Shown: piece after piece, positions 36,766 through 44,100 of the stretch
How positions within the stretch are numbered: the first letter of the stretch is position 1
Layout of the letters: every line of letters starts with the position of its first letter
Assembly (NCBI GenBank): GCA_011390205.1
Contig: JAABSX010000032.1
Span: forward strand, 1-44,100
Direction of reading: 5' to 3'
DNA from: Microscillaceae bacterium
Lineage (GTDB): Bacteria > Bacteroidota > Bacteroidia > Cytophagales > Microscillaceae
DNA: 44,100 bases
Translations under genes and position numbers: made by a program
The notes under the pieces: model-generated
Database searches by the model: none
The model's input: the letters and a program-made list of their open reading frames with translations, nothing else
Told to the model about the DNA's origin: nothing

Positions 36766-38235
36766 ATGGATTTTATCTGGCAAAATGTTTATGAGGCGTT
36801 GATTTATTCTCCCAAAGCACCTATTTTATTTAATAGTGGCTTGTTTATGGGTTTGTTTATGGTGTTTACTTCTATCTATGCACTTTTTTACAATCACAGC
36901 AAGGCGAGGGTGGCATATGTCTTGGCATTTAGTCTTTATTTTTACTATAAATCTAGCGGATTATTTGTCTTGAATCTGCTCTTTTGTATTCTGTTTAATT
37001 ATTATTTGGGCAAAAAAATACCGCTCATTCAGTCTCACAGGCTCAGAACTTGGGCAGTGGCTGGGGGCATTGTGCTCAATGTGGCTTTTTTGATGTATTT
37101 TAAATACACTAACTTTCTGCTCAGCAATGTAAGTTATTTGTTCAATGCTGAATTTCATCGCTTAGAGATTTTCTTGCCTATCGGGATTTCTTTTTATACT
37201 TTTCAGACGGTCAGTTACTTGGTAGATGTGCACAAAGAGCGGATAGAACCCTGCCAAAATGTATGGGATTTTGGGTTTTACCTTAGTTTTTTTCCTCAAC
37301 TGGTGGCGGGGCCTATCGTCAGGGCAAAAGATTTTTTGCCTCAGATTCACCAGAAAATCATCTTCAGACGTGAAGACATGGGCAATGGCATGTTTATGGT
37401 CATCAAGGGATTGGTCAAAAAAGCCCTCATTGCAGATTATCTTGCACAGTATGTAGATATTATATATGACAACCCTACGGGCTATTCGGGTTTTGAGAAC
37501 CTGATGGGGATGTATGCTTATACGCTTCAGATTTACTGTGATTTTTCGGGATATTCGGACATGGCGATTGGGCTGGCGTTGATTCTGGGCTTCAAGCTGC
37601 CCGAAAACTTCCGAAGTCCTTACAATTCAAAAGACATCACAGAGTTTTGGAGGAGGTGGCACATTAGCCTTTCCACTTGGCTGAGAGATTACATTTATAT
37701 TCCGCTAGGAGGCAACAGGCACGGCGTAGAGAAGCAGTATCTTTTCTTGATGCTGACGATGCTCATCGGAGGGTTTTGGCATGGTGCAGACTGGAAGTTT
37801 GTTTTTTGGGGCGGAATGCACGGGGCAGGGCTGATTATCCATAAAATCTTTGGGGAAACTGCCAAAGAAATGGAGTGGAATACAAGGCTGCTCACGCCTA
37901 TTGGCTGGCTCATTACTTTTCATTTTGTGGCATTTCTCTGGATATTTTTCCGTGCGGATAGCTTTACAGTGGCAGCACTTTCTATCAACAGGATAGTCTT
38001 TGATTTGGATTGGGCTTATCTCCTTCCATTTTTGCAGACACGTGGGCTGCTCGTGCTGATGCTGTGTGTAGGCTATGCACTTCATTTTACTTCAGAAAAA
38101 GATAAAAACCATCTGAGAGAATATTATAGCACATTGCCCCTCCTTGCCAAGGCACTCTTGCTGATACTCATTATTCAGGCAGTGCTACAGATACAGAATG
38201 AAAATGTGCAGCCTTTTATTTATTTTCAGTTTTAG
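36766..38235 (+). CDS. MBOAT family O-acyltransferase (AlgI/PatA-like)
   Basis: The 489-residue polytopic protein has about ten or more membrane segments. Diagnostic features are FFPQLVAGPIVRAKDFLPQI, the arginine-rich DITEFWRRWHISLSTWLRDY, then IYIPLGGNRHG, and the catalytic-histidine motif GGFWHGADW (H339). It carries acyl groups from a cytosolic donor across the membrane to a periplasmic transferase, here most likely the SGNH protein encoded just upstream. O-acetylation of a surface polysaccharide or peptidoglycan is the likely outcome, by analogy with AlgI and PatA. Confidence 0.95.
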   Translation: MDFIWQNVYEALIYSPKAPILFNSGLFMGLFMVFTSIYALFYNHSKARVAYVLAFSLYFYYKSSGLFVLNLLFCILFNYYLGKKIPLIQSHRLRTWAVAGGIVLNVAFLMYFKYTNFLLSNVSYLFNAEFHRLEIFLPIGISFYTFQTVSYLVDVHKERIEPCQNVWDFGFYLSFFPQLVAGPIVRAKDFLPQIHQKIIFRREDMGNGMFMVIKGLVKKALIADYLAQYVDIIYDNPTGYSGFENLMGMYAYTLQIYCDFSGYSDMAIGLALILGFKLPENFRSPYNSKDITEFWRRWHISLSTWLRDYIYIPLGGNRHGVEKQYLFLMLTMLIGGFWHGADWKFVFWGGMHGAGLIIHKIFGETAKEMEWNTRLLTPIGWLITFHFVAFLWIFFRADSFTVAALSINRIVFDLDWAYLLPFLQTRGLLVLMLCVGYALHFTSEKDKNHLREYYSTLPLLAKALLLILIIQAVLQIQNENVQPFIYFQF

Positions 38236-38381
38236 GAAGGGCTTCATCCTCTCTGCCGTCGCCTGAAGAAATACAGTCAATACAAAATAAAAACTCTCAA
38301 CAAAGGTTAATCATGTAATAAAAGAAAGATTTATTTAGATTCTAGGTAACTTACATCCCATCACCCAAACACTGAGCACAC

Positions 38382-39554
38382 ATGAAGTATCCAAACATTT
38401 ACATTCTATCAGTCCTCCTATTGGCTATACTTCAAGTAAATACACTCAGGGCACAAGACGAAGAACTTGTGAACATCTTTAATTATCCTAATTTTAGCAA
38501 TGCCCAAGATTTGAGGATTGTCCATAATACACAAATTACCAGAGGAACTGCCCGCCTTACACCTGCCAAAGTCGGACAAAAGGGAGGCATATGGTACACC
38601 AAATCACCCATTCAAGTAGATAAGGGCTTCAGCACAGCGTTTGCTTTCAGAATCTCTGGCTCAGGAGGTACACAAAATTGCTTTGGGGCAGATGGTTTTG
38701 CCCTGATTATCCATAACTCACACCAAGATTTGACAAAAGGCATCAACGGAGGAGGGATGGGCTACGATGGCATTCCTAACTGTATTGCGATAGAATTTGA
38801 TACTTTTGACAACAATGAACGCAGTGCCAATCATATCAGCATACAGACCAAGGGGCATGAGCCTAATAAAAGCAGCTTAGACGCTTCTGTTGCGATGAAT
38901 AGAAACCTAGGATTTAGTCTTGAAGATGGGCGAGTACACAATGTGAAAATTAACTACCGAAATGGTAAAATAGAAGTGTTCGTGGACAATATGCAAAACC
39001 CTATACTTATCGCTATTTTAGACATCGCCAATACCATAGCCCTAGACCAAGGGCAGGCTTGGGTGGGCATCAGTGCTGCCACAGGTGCAGGCTTCTCTAA
39101 GCACGATATCTTGCGATGGTCTATGCAAACGACCAGACCTACGCAAAAAATTACACAAACCAGTAGCACAACTCCCGAAAAACCCATCTTAGAAAAACCC
39201 ACTGTATTAGAAGATAGAAAAGTGGATTATGTCAAGATTATCAAAGTAAACTCGCCCGAAGTGCTTGTCAGGGTGTGGGATAATAAAACGGAAGATGGAG
39301 ACCTTATCTCTCTCAATCTGAATGGAGAATGGATTACGCAAAACCTGTACTTGAAGAAAAAAGTCAAGACATTTAAGGTAAATCTTAGGCAGAAAGAAAA
39401 CTTTTTGGTGCTGCATGCGCTCAATCTAGGCAGAATCCCACCCAACACAGCTGCCATCTCTATAGTAGATGGTAAAAACAAACAAACCCTTGTGCTAAGC
39501 TCAGATTTAGAGCAAAGCCAAGCCATTTCTATTGTCTATGAAGGCGGGGAGTAA
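38382..39554 (+). CDS. Secreted L-type (legume-like) lectin with C-terminal beta domain
   Basis: The 390-residue protein has a signal peptide (about 1-24, ending in LRAQ), a bacterial L-type lectin domain (about 28-250) and a second beta domain (about 285-388). Lectin features include TAFAFRISGSGG, the metal/sugar loop GADGFALIIHN, the acidic NCIAIEFDTFDNNE that should bind calcium, and GQAWVGISAATGAGF. The C-terminal domain (VLVRVWDNKTEDGDLISLNL, FLVLHALNLGRIPPNTAAIS) recurs in other secreted Bacteroidota proteins. No T9SS sorting domain is seen, so it is probably periplasmic or released another way. It likely binds glycans; no enzymatic site is visible. Confidence 0.85.
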   Translation: MKYPNIYILSVLLLAILQVNTLRAQDEELVNIFNYPNFSNAQDLRIVHNTQITRGTARLTPAKVGQKGGIWYTKSPIQVDKGFSTAFAFRISGSGGTQNCFGADGFALIIHNSHQDLTKGINGGGMGYDGIPNCIAIEFDTFDNNERSANHISIQTKGHEPNKSSLDASVAMNRNLGFSLEDGRVHNVKINYRNGKIEVFVDNMQNPILIAILDIANTIALDQGQAWVGISAATGAGFSKHDILRWSMQTTRPTQKITQTSSTTPEKPILEKPTVLEDRKVDYVKIIKVNSPEVLVRVWDNKTEDGDLISLNLNGEWITQNLYLKKKVKTFKVNLRQKENFLVLHALNLGRIPPNTAAISIVDGKNKQTLVLSSDLEQSQAISIVYEGGE

Positions 39555-39560
39555 AAGTTT

Positions 39561-39594
39561 TTAAAAAAAAGATACGCAAAGCAGGTCTTTGTGC
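39561..39594 (-). terminator. Weak bidirectional terminator between the lectin gene and murQ
   Basis: On the minus strand CAAAG and CTTTG form a short stem with loop ACCTG, extended past one mismatch, and eight T follow. The two genes converge here with only 40 bases between them. Confidence 0.35.
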
Positions 39595-40398
39595 TTATTT
39601 GAGGGCTTGCAATACTGCCCTGACACTTCCGTGCTTTTCTAACAGATTTTGGGCTTCCTCATACTCTAGTGCGAGCTCATCCATAATCATGCGAGTGCCT
39701 CTGTCCACCAATTTTTGGTTACTGAGCTGCATGTCTATCATTTTGTTGCCCTTGACCCTGCCTAGCTGAATCATGACTGAAGTAGAAATCATATTCAGTA
39801 CCAGCTTCTGGGCTGTGCCTGCTTTGAGTCTGGTGCTTCCTGTTACAAACTCAGGGCCTACGACTACCTCAATGGGGTAATCTACGGCTGACGATAGTTC
39901 TGTGTCTGGGTTACAGGTGATGCATGCAGTCAATAGCCCTTTTGATTTGGCTTTCGTAACACCCCCAAGTACATAAGGCGTTCGCCCTGAGGCTGCAATC
40001 CCGATGACAATATCATTCTCTTGGATTTGCTGTGCTTCTAGGTCTTTCCAGGCTTGCTGCTCATCATCTTCTGCAAACTCTACGGCTTTTCGGATGGCAG
40101 TATCTCCCCCTGCGATGATGCCAATGACCCAATCATGCGGCACACCGAATGTAGGAGGGCACTCAGAGGCATCTAAAATTCCTAACCTGCCGCTAGTGCC
40201 AGAGCCTATATAAAACAAGCGGCCGCCTTGTCGCATGCGTTCCACTATCTCAGGGATAAGCTTTTCAATCTGTGGGATTGTCTTCGCCACAGCTTGTGGC
40301 ACAGTATGATCTTCTTGGTTCATGTGTGTGAGCAGTTCGCCTACAGACATTTTTTCCAGGTGAGAGTATCGAGAGGTAGATTCGGTAACAGACATCAT
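39595..40398 (-). CDS. murQ: N-acetylmuramic acid 6-phosphate etherase
   Basis: The cytosolic SIS-domain enzyme splits the lactyl ether of MurNAc-6-phosphate to give GlcNAc-6-phosphate and lactate in cell-wall recycling. Motifs IGSGTSGRLGILDASECPPT (with the conserved Glu) and AEDDEQQ (second active-site Glu region), and GIAASGRTPYVLG, are all present. The frame extends to a TTG at 40413, but the ATG at 40398 (MMSVTESTSRYSHLEKMSVG) fits the family start. The protein is about 267 residues, somewhat shorter than E. coli MurQ (298). No PTS gene for MurNAc is nearby. Confidence 0.95.
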   Translation of the reverse strand: MMSVTESTSRYSHLEKMSVGELLTHMNQEDHTVPQAVAKTIPQIEKLIPEIVERMRQGGRLFYIGSGTSGRLGILDASECPPTFGVPHDWVIGIIAGGDTAIRKAVEFAEDDEQQAWKDLEAQQIQENDIVIGIAASGRTPYVLGGVTKAKSKGLLTACITCNPDTELSSAVDYPIEVVVGPEFVTGSTRLKAGTAQKLVLNMISTSVMIQLGRVKGNKMIDMQLSNQKLVDRGTRMIMDELALEYEEAQNLLEKHGSVRAVLQALK

Positions 40399-40457
40399 TT
40401 TTAAATCAATCAATAACAGTTAAGCAAGCACGCAAAATTACGATATTTTCTCATAAT

Positions 40458-41684
40458 TTATAATACGTTTAACAGGGTTTGACATTTCATTTCGGTTTCT
40501 CTCCATTCTTTCTCGGGCTGAGAGTCCTCGGTGATGCCAGCCCCTGCATACAGGGTGATTGCATGTGGGTGAAGCTGCATACAACGCAGATTGACAAATA
40601 AATGTGTGGACTGCTGCAGATGCACTGGTCCCAAAAAGCCGCTATAAAACCCCCTGTCATACTGCTCATGCTTTAGCACAAAATCTTGGGCAGGGATTTT
40701 GGGCATGCCACAGACGGCAGAAGTAGGGTGCAAGAGGGGAAGCATGACCTTGCCCAACTCTGCAAAATTGGTTGATTTCATATCTACCCTAAAAGTCGTT
40801 TTTAAGTGCATTAAATTACCTGCCACCACTGTTTTAGGCCCTTCTTCTTGAAAATCTCTCAACCTGATTTTTTTGAAACAGTTGATGATGTACCTGCTCA
40901 CAAGTGCCTGCTCTTCTATTTCTTTTTGTCGCCATGCCACCTCTGAGAGGTCTTGCCCCTCTTGGTAGGGCTGCGTGCCTGCAAGGGCTACTGTAGTAAA
41001 TGCCTGTTGTGGGTCTGTATTCATCAGTATCTCGGGGCTTGCTCCCATCCAAGTACCTATTTTGGGAAGATGACAGAGATACACAAAGGCTGTCTGGTAC
41101 TGCCTGCCTAGCCTCTGAAATACTGAAACTGCCTCAAAATTATCAGGCAAATCAATTTGCTTGGGGCGAGAAAGCACTACTTTTTGAAATTTACCTTCTT
41201 TGATTGCCCGAATGCCCCTTGCTACTATCTCTTGGTAATGGGCTTGGCTGAGGGCTTGTGCAAAATCTGTGGAAGGCAAAGCACTTTTGTGAGAAGAACT
41301 CAAGGGAGCGTCCTTCAGGTTTTGTCTTACTTTCTGCTTAAAATCTTGTGGAATAGTCAGATTCTCAAAAAAATCTTGCACAGTAGAGGCAGAGGTCAGG
41401 TGTGCATCAGCCCGCAAACGGTAAGATTGCCCCAAATCAGGATTTAAAAAAGGACTCATCACAAAACCAAGTGAGGCATCTTCCCAATCAATGGAATGCG
41501 GCACGGGCAGCCCCCCAAAATCTAAAATCAGGTGCTGCTCAGTCTGCTGAGGCAGTTGCCACATCGCAAAGGGAACTCCTTCCGAAAATGCAGCTTCTTT
41601 GATGGCACGCCAGAGTAATAAACAACTTGTAGGGGCGGCTTCTGAGAGAGAAATATGGGGTGATTTATCTTTGGAGTATAGCAT
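40458..41684 (-). CDS. menF: Isochorismate synthase
   Basis: The 408-residue chorismate-binding enzyme converts chorismate to isochorismate. The C-terminal catalytic fold shows KFQKVVLSRPKQI with the conserved lysine, VALAGTQPYQEG, LLHPTSAVCGMPK, and the closing YAGAGITEDSQPEKEWRETE with the Mg-binding glutamates. The residues KEIEEQALVSRYI and AVCGMPK are typical of MenF/EntC rather than anthranilate synthase. Because a MenI-like thioesterase gene lies just upstream on the same strand (101-base gap), menaquinone synthesis is more likely than a siderophore. Confidence 0.92.
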   Translation of the reverse strand: MLYSKDKSPHISLSEAAPTSCLLLWRAIKEAAFSEGVPFAMWQLPQQTEQHLILDFGGLPVPHSIDWEDASLGFVMSPFLNPDLGQSYRLRADAHLTSASTVQDFFENLTIPQDFKQKVRQNLKDAPLSSSHKSALPSTDFAQALSQAHYQEIVARGIRAIKEGKFQKVVLSRPKQIDLPDNFEAVSVFQRLGRQYQTAFVYLCHLPKIGTWMGASPEILMNTDPQQAFTTVALAGTQPYQEGQDLSEVAWRQKEIEEQALVSRYIINCFKKIRLRDFQEEGPKTVVAGNLMHLKTTFRVDMKSTNFAELGKVMLPLLHPTSAVCGMPKIPAQDFVLKHEQYDRGFYSGFLGPVHLQQSTHLFVNLRCMQLHPHAITLYAGAGITEDSQPEKEWRETEMKCQTLLNVL

Positions 41685-41785
41685 ATCAATCTATGTATGG
41701 CACTGCCTGTGCATTTTGGCTGTAGCTAGGCAGGCGTGTTTGCGTAAAAAATATTGAAAAACACAAAGTAATGTATTTACTTCAT

Positions 41786-42211
41786 TTAGATTTTATCAAT
41801 CGGGATGACTGCCATCGTGATTCGGCTCACATTGATGAGCTTGCCCTCTTCATTGTGAATCATAATCTGCCAGACTTGGGTAGATTTGCCGATGTGCAGG
41901 GGAGTCGCCTTGCCATAGACATAGCCCTCTCTGACAGGGCGAAGGTGATTGGAGTTGATGTCTAGCCCTACACACCTGTATTTTTTCATATCTACTGAGA
42001 ATGCAGCCCCTACACTGCCCAAAGTTTCTGCCAATACCACAGAAGCGCCCCCGTGCAAGATGCCATAAGGCTGCCGAGTGCGGTGGTCTACAGGCATTTT
42101 GGCACAGATATAATCTTCACCTACTTCTGTAAACTCTATGCCCAGGTGTGCATTCATAGAGTTTTTGTCATTGTCATTGAGCATTTGGGGGCTTAGGTCT
42201 TTGAGCATCAT
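41786..42211 (-). CDS. menI: Hotdog-fold thioesterase, MenI/YdiI-like (probable DHNA-CoA thioesterase)
   Basis: The 141-residue hotdog enzyme carries the family signature QPYGILHGGASVVLAETLGS, whose glutamate is the likely catalytic residue, and MPVDHRTRQPYG, closely resembling E. coli YdiI/MenI and EntH. The first of these releases 1,4-dihydroxy-2-naphthoate from its CoA ester. Since the next gene encodes isochorismate synthase, a menaquinone role is favoured. Start: two adjacent ATGs at 42211 and 42208; the first is used here. Confidence 0.85.
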   Translation of the reverse strand: MMLKDLSPQMLNDNDKNSMNAHLGIEFTEVGEDYICAKMPVDHRTRQPYGILHGGASVVLAETLGSVGAAFSVDMKKYRCVGLDINSNHLRPVREGYVYGKATPLHIGKSTQVWQIMIHNEEGKLINVSRITMAVIPIDKI

Positions 42212-42803
42212 AGAGAATGTCGGGTTTAAAAACTAAAATAAATACTTCTAAGTAAATGGATAATCAAAAATTATGGAATACTTTGATTGTCAGTAACTTA
42301 CAGCAAAATAATACTGTAATCCAATTTTGAGTACTTATTAAACCAAATTGCTGGCTAAAAAGATTTGCAAAGCAGTAGAAATAAAAGCAAAGGCAGGCAA
42401 AAATACACGGTGCATCGCCCAAACACATCTGACTCACCTTCTTCCGAATCTTGTAGCCTACTTCCTGCACCCTTTTTTGGAAATGCTTCATTTATGTCAG
42501 AAACTCATAAGATTTCACGCCTATGCCGTTTGCCCTTCTTGGCTTGGTGTTTTCTACAGAGATTTCAGTTCTAACGGACTTAAAAAGAAGTCTTGGGTCT
42601 GGTCATTTTTGAGCTCATCTTCATCCGTCTTGTTGCAATCTTCTTCAATGCTTTTTTGCATCAACACTCAATCACTTGATAGAATACTACCCGCAAATTT
42701 GAGCAGGTTTTGTGGATTGAGCATAATATAAAAAGTGTAAAAAACTAGCTTTTGTTCTTGAGTGTTTCTTTCGGTTTTGGTCTTAGTGTGCTTGTTTGCT
42801 TCT

Positions 42804-42852
42804 CTAAGTTAAAGTTTTTTTGGGTGCTGTGCAAGTTTTGTCAAGGGCTTAA
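42804..42852 (+). repeat. 49-bp direct repeat, copy 1
   Basis: Identical to positions 43897-43945 except for about three bases. The most conserved part is the 28 bases beginning TGCTGTGCAAGTTTTGTCAA. It lies downstream of the toxin gene, and the second copy lies upstream of the antitoxin gene. Confidence 0.85.
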
Positions 42853-42941
42853 AGTAAATTGTGTGCTTGGTGCTGGCTCGGTCTTGAACTCGCAGTGAAA
42901 AGCGGACGCTTCTAGTAATGAATAGTATATGAATTTATTGG

Positions 42942-42973
42942 ACTAAGACAATAAATCAAAAATTTGTCTTAGT
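42942..42973. other. Perfect 10-bp hairpin
   Basis: ACTAAGACAA (42942-42951) pairs with TTGTCTTAGT (42964-42973), with a 12-base loop. No T-run follows on either strand, so it is not a standard terminator; it lies about 120 bases after the toxin gene. Confidence 0.6.
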
Positions 42974-43004
42974 ACAGTAAAAATTCTGATTCCGTGATTG
43001 ATAT

Positions 43005-43035
43005 TTCACGAACCATAGTTTTTTTGGTTTGTGAA
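43005..43035. other. 11-bp hairpin downstream of vapC
   Basis: TTCACGAACCA (43005-43015) pairs with TGGTTTGTGAA (43025-43035) with a single G-T pair and a T-rich loop. It is the first structure downstream of the toxin gene (58 bases) and may stabilise or end its transcript, though no classical T-run follows on the minus strand. Confidence 0.55.
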
Positions 43036-43093
43036 GATATGAATTGAGGGTTTAGTGCCATCTTGTTTGTGCTTGGGAAAGAAAGGCCTATTT

Positions 43094-43501
43094 CTATTGG
43101 ATTGTCCAGTTCTCTATTTCCAATGCTGAAATACGTCCAAAGTGATTTGTGTTGTTTGTGATTAACTTCATATCAAATACAATGGCTGTTCCTGCAATAA
43201 GTGTATCATTATGCCCAATACTTAGCCCTTTGCTTCTTAGTTCGGCATAAATTTCTGCCGATTTCTTGGCAATATCTTCCGAAAGTGGCAACACTTTGTT
43301 AAGATGAACAAACTTCTCAAAAGTAACTAGCTGTTTTTTGGCATCTTTGAAATACAGCCCATTGAGTACTTCATAATAGGTAATCACACTAATATTGATA
43401 AAGCCAAATTCTTGTAGATATTTATCAAGAAGGTTTACTACCTCTATGTTGTTGCGAAAGAAAAAGGAAAGTGTATCTGTATCAATGAGTGCTTGTTTCA
43501 T
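43094..43501 (-). CDS. vapC: PIN domain ribonuclease toxin (VapC-like)
   Basis: The 135-residue protein has the VapC/PIN pattern: D7 in ALIDTDTLSFFF, E44 in TYYEVLNGLY, D99 in GHNDTLIAGTA and N117 with a nearby histidine in TNNTNHFGRI. The acidic residues would bind the metal for RNA cleavage; VapC toxins usually cut tRNA or rRNA. The start ATG overlaps the stop of the upstream gene by 4 bases (ATGA), the classic coupled layout. The gene lies between two copies of a direct repeat. Confidence 0.9.
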   Translation of the reverse strand: MKQALIDTDTLSFFFRNNIEVVNLLDKYLQEFGFINISVITYYEVLNGLYFKDAKKQLVTFEKFVHLNKVLPLSEDIAKKSAEIYAELRSKGLSIGHNDTLIAGTAIVFDMKLITNNTNHFGRISALEIENWTIQ

Positions 43502-43752
43502 AGTTCAATATCACGGCTAAACATTTCGGACTTGGTATTTTCTACAACTTTTAAGTACTCATCAAAATCACTATCAGACATCTCCGACCAAGCACCTGCC
43601 AAACTGAGTATTTCAGTTCTATTTTGCTCTTTTTGATGGATTTCCCTCGCAAGATTTCGCAAAAAATTATCTACTTGCTGTAAATAGTCGGTAGGTACAG
43701 CACTCAACTGTACTAAAATTGACTGATAAACACTGTCTTCTTGTCGTATCAT
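43498..43752 (-). CDS. Antitoxin partner of the VapC-like toxin
   Basis: The 84-residue acidic protein begins MIRQEDSVYQSILVQL and ends with an acidic stretch (SDSDFDEYLKVVENTKSEMF), where the region ILSLAGAWSEMSDSDFDEYL resembles toxin-binding tails of antitoxins paired with PIN toxins. The N-terminal part is helical and may give the DNA-binding or dimerisation function, but I do not recognise a known antitoxin fold such as AbrB or RHH. It is translated just before the toxin with a 4-base overlap, so identification rests mostly on gene order. Confidence 0.75.
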   Translation of the reverse strand: MIRQEDSVYQSILVQLSAVPTDYLQQVDNFLRNLAREIHQKEQNRTEILSLAGAWSEMSDSDFDEYLKVVENTKSEMFSRDIEL

Positions 43753-43896
43753 ACGTTTGTTAATTTTCTTCTCTTATTTAGTAAAATAAAGTATTTGTTT
43801 TGTAACGCTAATATTGAGGCAAACCGTTCACTTTTTACCTTCATTTGCGGTCTTCTTTGTGTAGATAAACTGATGCGCTTGGCTTTTTACACCCTA

Positions 43897-43945
43897 CTAA
43901 GTTAAGGATTTTTTTGGTGCTGTGCAAGTTTTGTCAAGGGCTTAA
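43897..43945 (+). repeat. 49-bp direct repeat, copy 2
   Basis: Second copy of the repeat at 42804-42852, same orientation and same length, about 46 of 49 bases identical. It is followed by an unrelated sequence beginning GGGAGTGTTCAATAAATAAT. Confidence 0.85.
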
Positions 43946-43978
43946 GGGAGTGTTCAATAAATAATCTCCCTAGTTTTA

Positions 43979-44100
43979 TTAGGGACGGAGTTGCTTGCGA
44001 AAGGAGGCTGGTAAACGAGGGTTTTCTATATCTAGTTTTAAATATTCAATATTTAAGTTCTTATATTCTGCAACCATAAGCATTAACTTATTAATTTCGT
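43979..44100 (-). CDS. C-terminal end of an unidentified protein, truncated by the window edge
   Basis: A minus-strand frame enters from beyond the window and stops at 43979-43981, giving about 40 residues: EINKLMLMVAEYKNLNIEYL, then KLDIENPRLPASFRKQLRP. Codon use looks genuine. A 5-bp dyad GGGAG/CTCCC (43945-43969) lies just past the stop. It could be the end of a transposase with the terminal repeat nearby, but 40 residues are too few to say. Confidence 0.45.
   Translation of the reverse strand, partial: EINKLMLMVAEYKNLNIEYLKLDIENPRLPASFRKQLRP

Larger units (their letters stand above)
42212..43093. other. Gene-poor region with short open frames, hairpins and one repeat copy
   Basis: About 880 bases without a convincing gene. 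Contents: overlapping short frames with unlikely composition on both strands, a pair of tiny in-frame minus-strand frames at 42554-42724, one copy of a 49-bp repeat (42804-42852) and two strong hairpins (42942-42973 and 43005-43035). It may be decayed or accessory sequence. Confidence 0.55.

Noticed and set aside
37705-38085. 126-codon minus-strand frame inside the MBOAT gene
   Set aside because: Antisense shadow of a highly hydrophobic sense gene; no conserved motif.
42264-42731. Several overlapping frames on both strands (75 and 127 codons) in the gap after the thioesterase gene
   Set aside because: Composition is cysteine- and aromatic-rich without family resemblance, and the frames overlap each other antisense.
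42804-43945. Direct repeats as a CRISPR array
   Set aside because: Only two copies, about 1 kb apart, with genes between them; no array periodicity and no cas genes.

Overview
The window looks like a chromosomal segment of a Bacteroidota bacterium, most likely from the order Cytophagales. The base composition is moderately AT-rich. Several genes are preceded by the Bacteroidota -7 promoter element TAnnTTTG rather than by clear Shine-Dalgarno sites. The window holds a PorW/SprE-type lipoprotein of the type IX secretion system (T9SS) and a secreted protein with a T9SS C-terminal sorting domain. The ATP synthase genes show a Bacteroidota-like split: no beta or epsilon gene is present. The genus cannot be named from the sequence alone.

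Layout. (1) 1-9729, minus strand: an M23 peptidase with a membrane anchor, a bactofilin, an AtpZ-like protein, a small membrane protein, ATP synthase a, c, b, delta, alpha and gamma, then nuoM and a truncated sulfotransferase-like gene whose 5' end appears frameshifted. (2) 9938-17692, plus strand: PorW/SprE-like lipoprotein, penicillin-binding protein 1A, a YbbP-type FtsX permease and nucleoside diphosphate kinase, with two clear intrinsic terminators. (3) 17757-26806, minus strand: trpF, a histidine phosphatase, a CbpA-like DnaJ protein, a T9SS cargo protein, an FG-GAP repeat protein, a PAP2 phosphatase and a probable outer-membrane barrel. (4) 27023-29877, plus strand: a PolX/PHP protein with a degenerate polymerase site and a DUF2236/MpaB-type oxygenase. 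(5) 29919-35314, minus strand: the conserved trio PrkA kinase, YeaH (DUF444, VWA) and SpoVR, with GC-rich palindromic repeats inserted on both sides of yeaH. (6) 35965-39554, plus strand: SGNH hydrolase plus MBOAT acyltransferase, then a secreted L-type lectin. (7) 39595-42211, minus strand: murQ, an isochorismate synthase and a MenI-like thioesterase. (8) 42212-44100: a gene-poor accessory stretch holding a VapC-type toxin-antitoxin pair bracketed by a 49-bp direct repeat, and the end of an unidentified gene.

Themes. The genes fall into energy conversion (F1Fo ATP synthase, NuoM, menaquinone synthesis), cell-wall building and recycling (M23/bactofilin, PBP1A, MurQ), surface secretion (PorW/SprE and cargo) and a stress-linked kinase module (PrkA-YeaH-SpoVR). 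I found no rRNA, tRNA, CRISPR array or complete insertion sequence. Nothing is clearly a new defence system. The points most worth following are the PolX protein that has lost all three catalytic aspartates while keeping its PHP nuclease site, the repeats that break up the prkA-yeaH-spoVR operon and supply the yeaH stop codon, and the direct repeats around the toxin-antitoxin pair.
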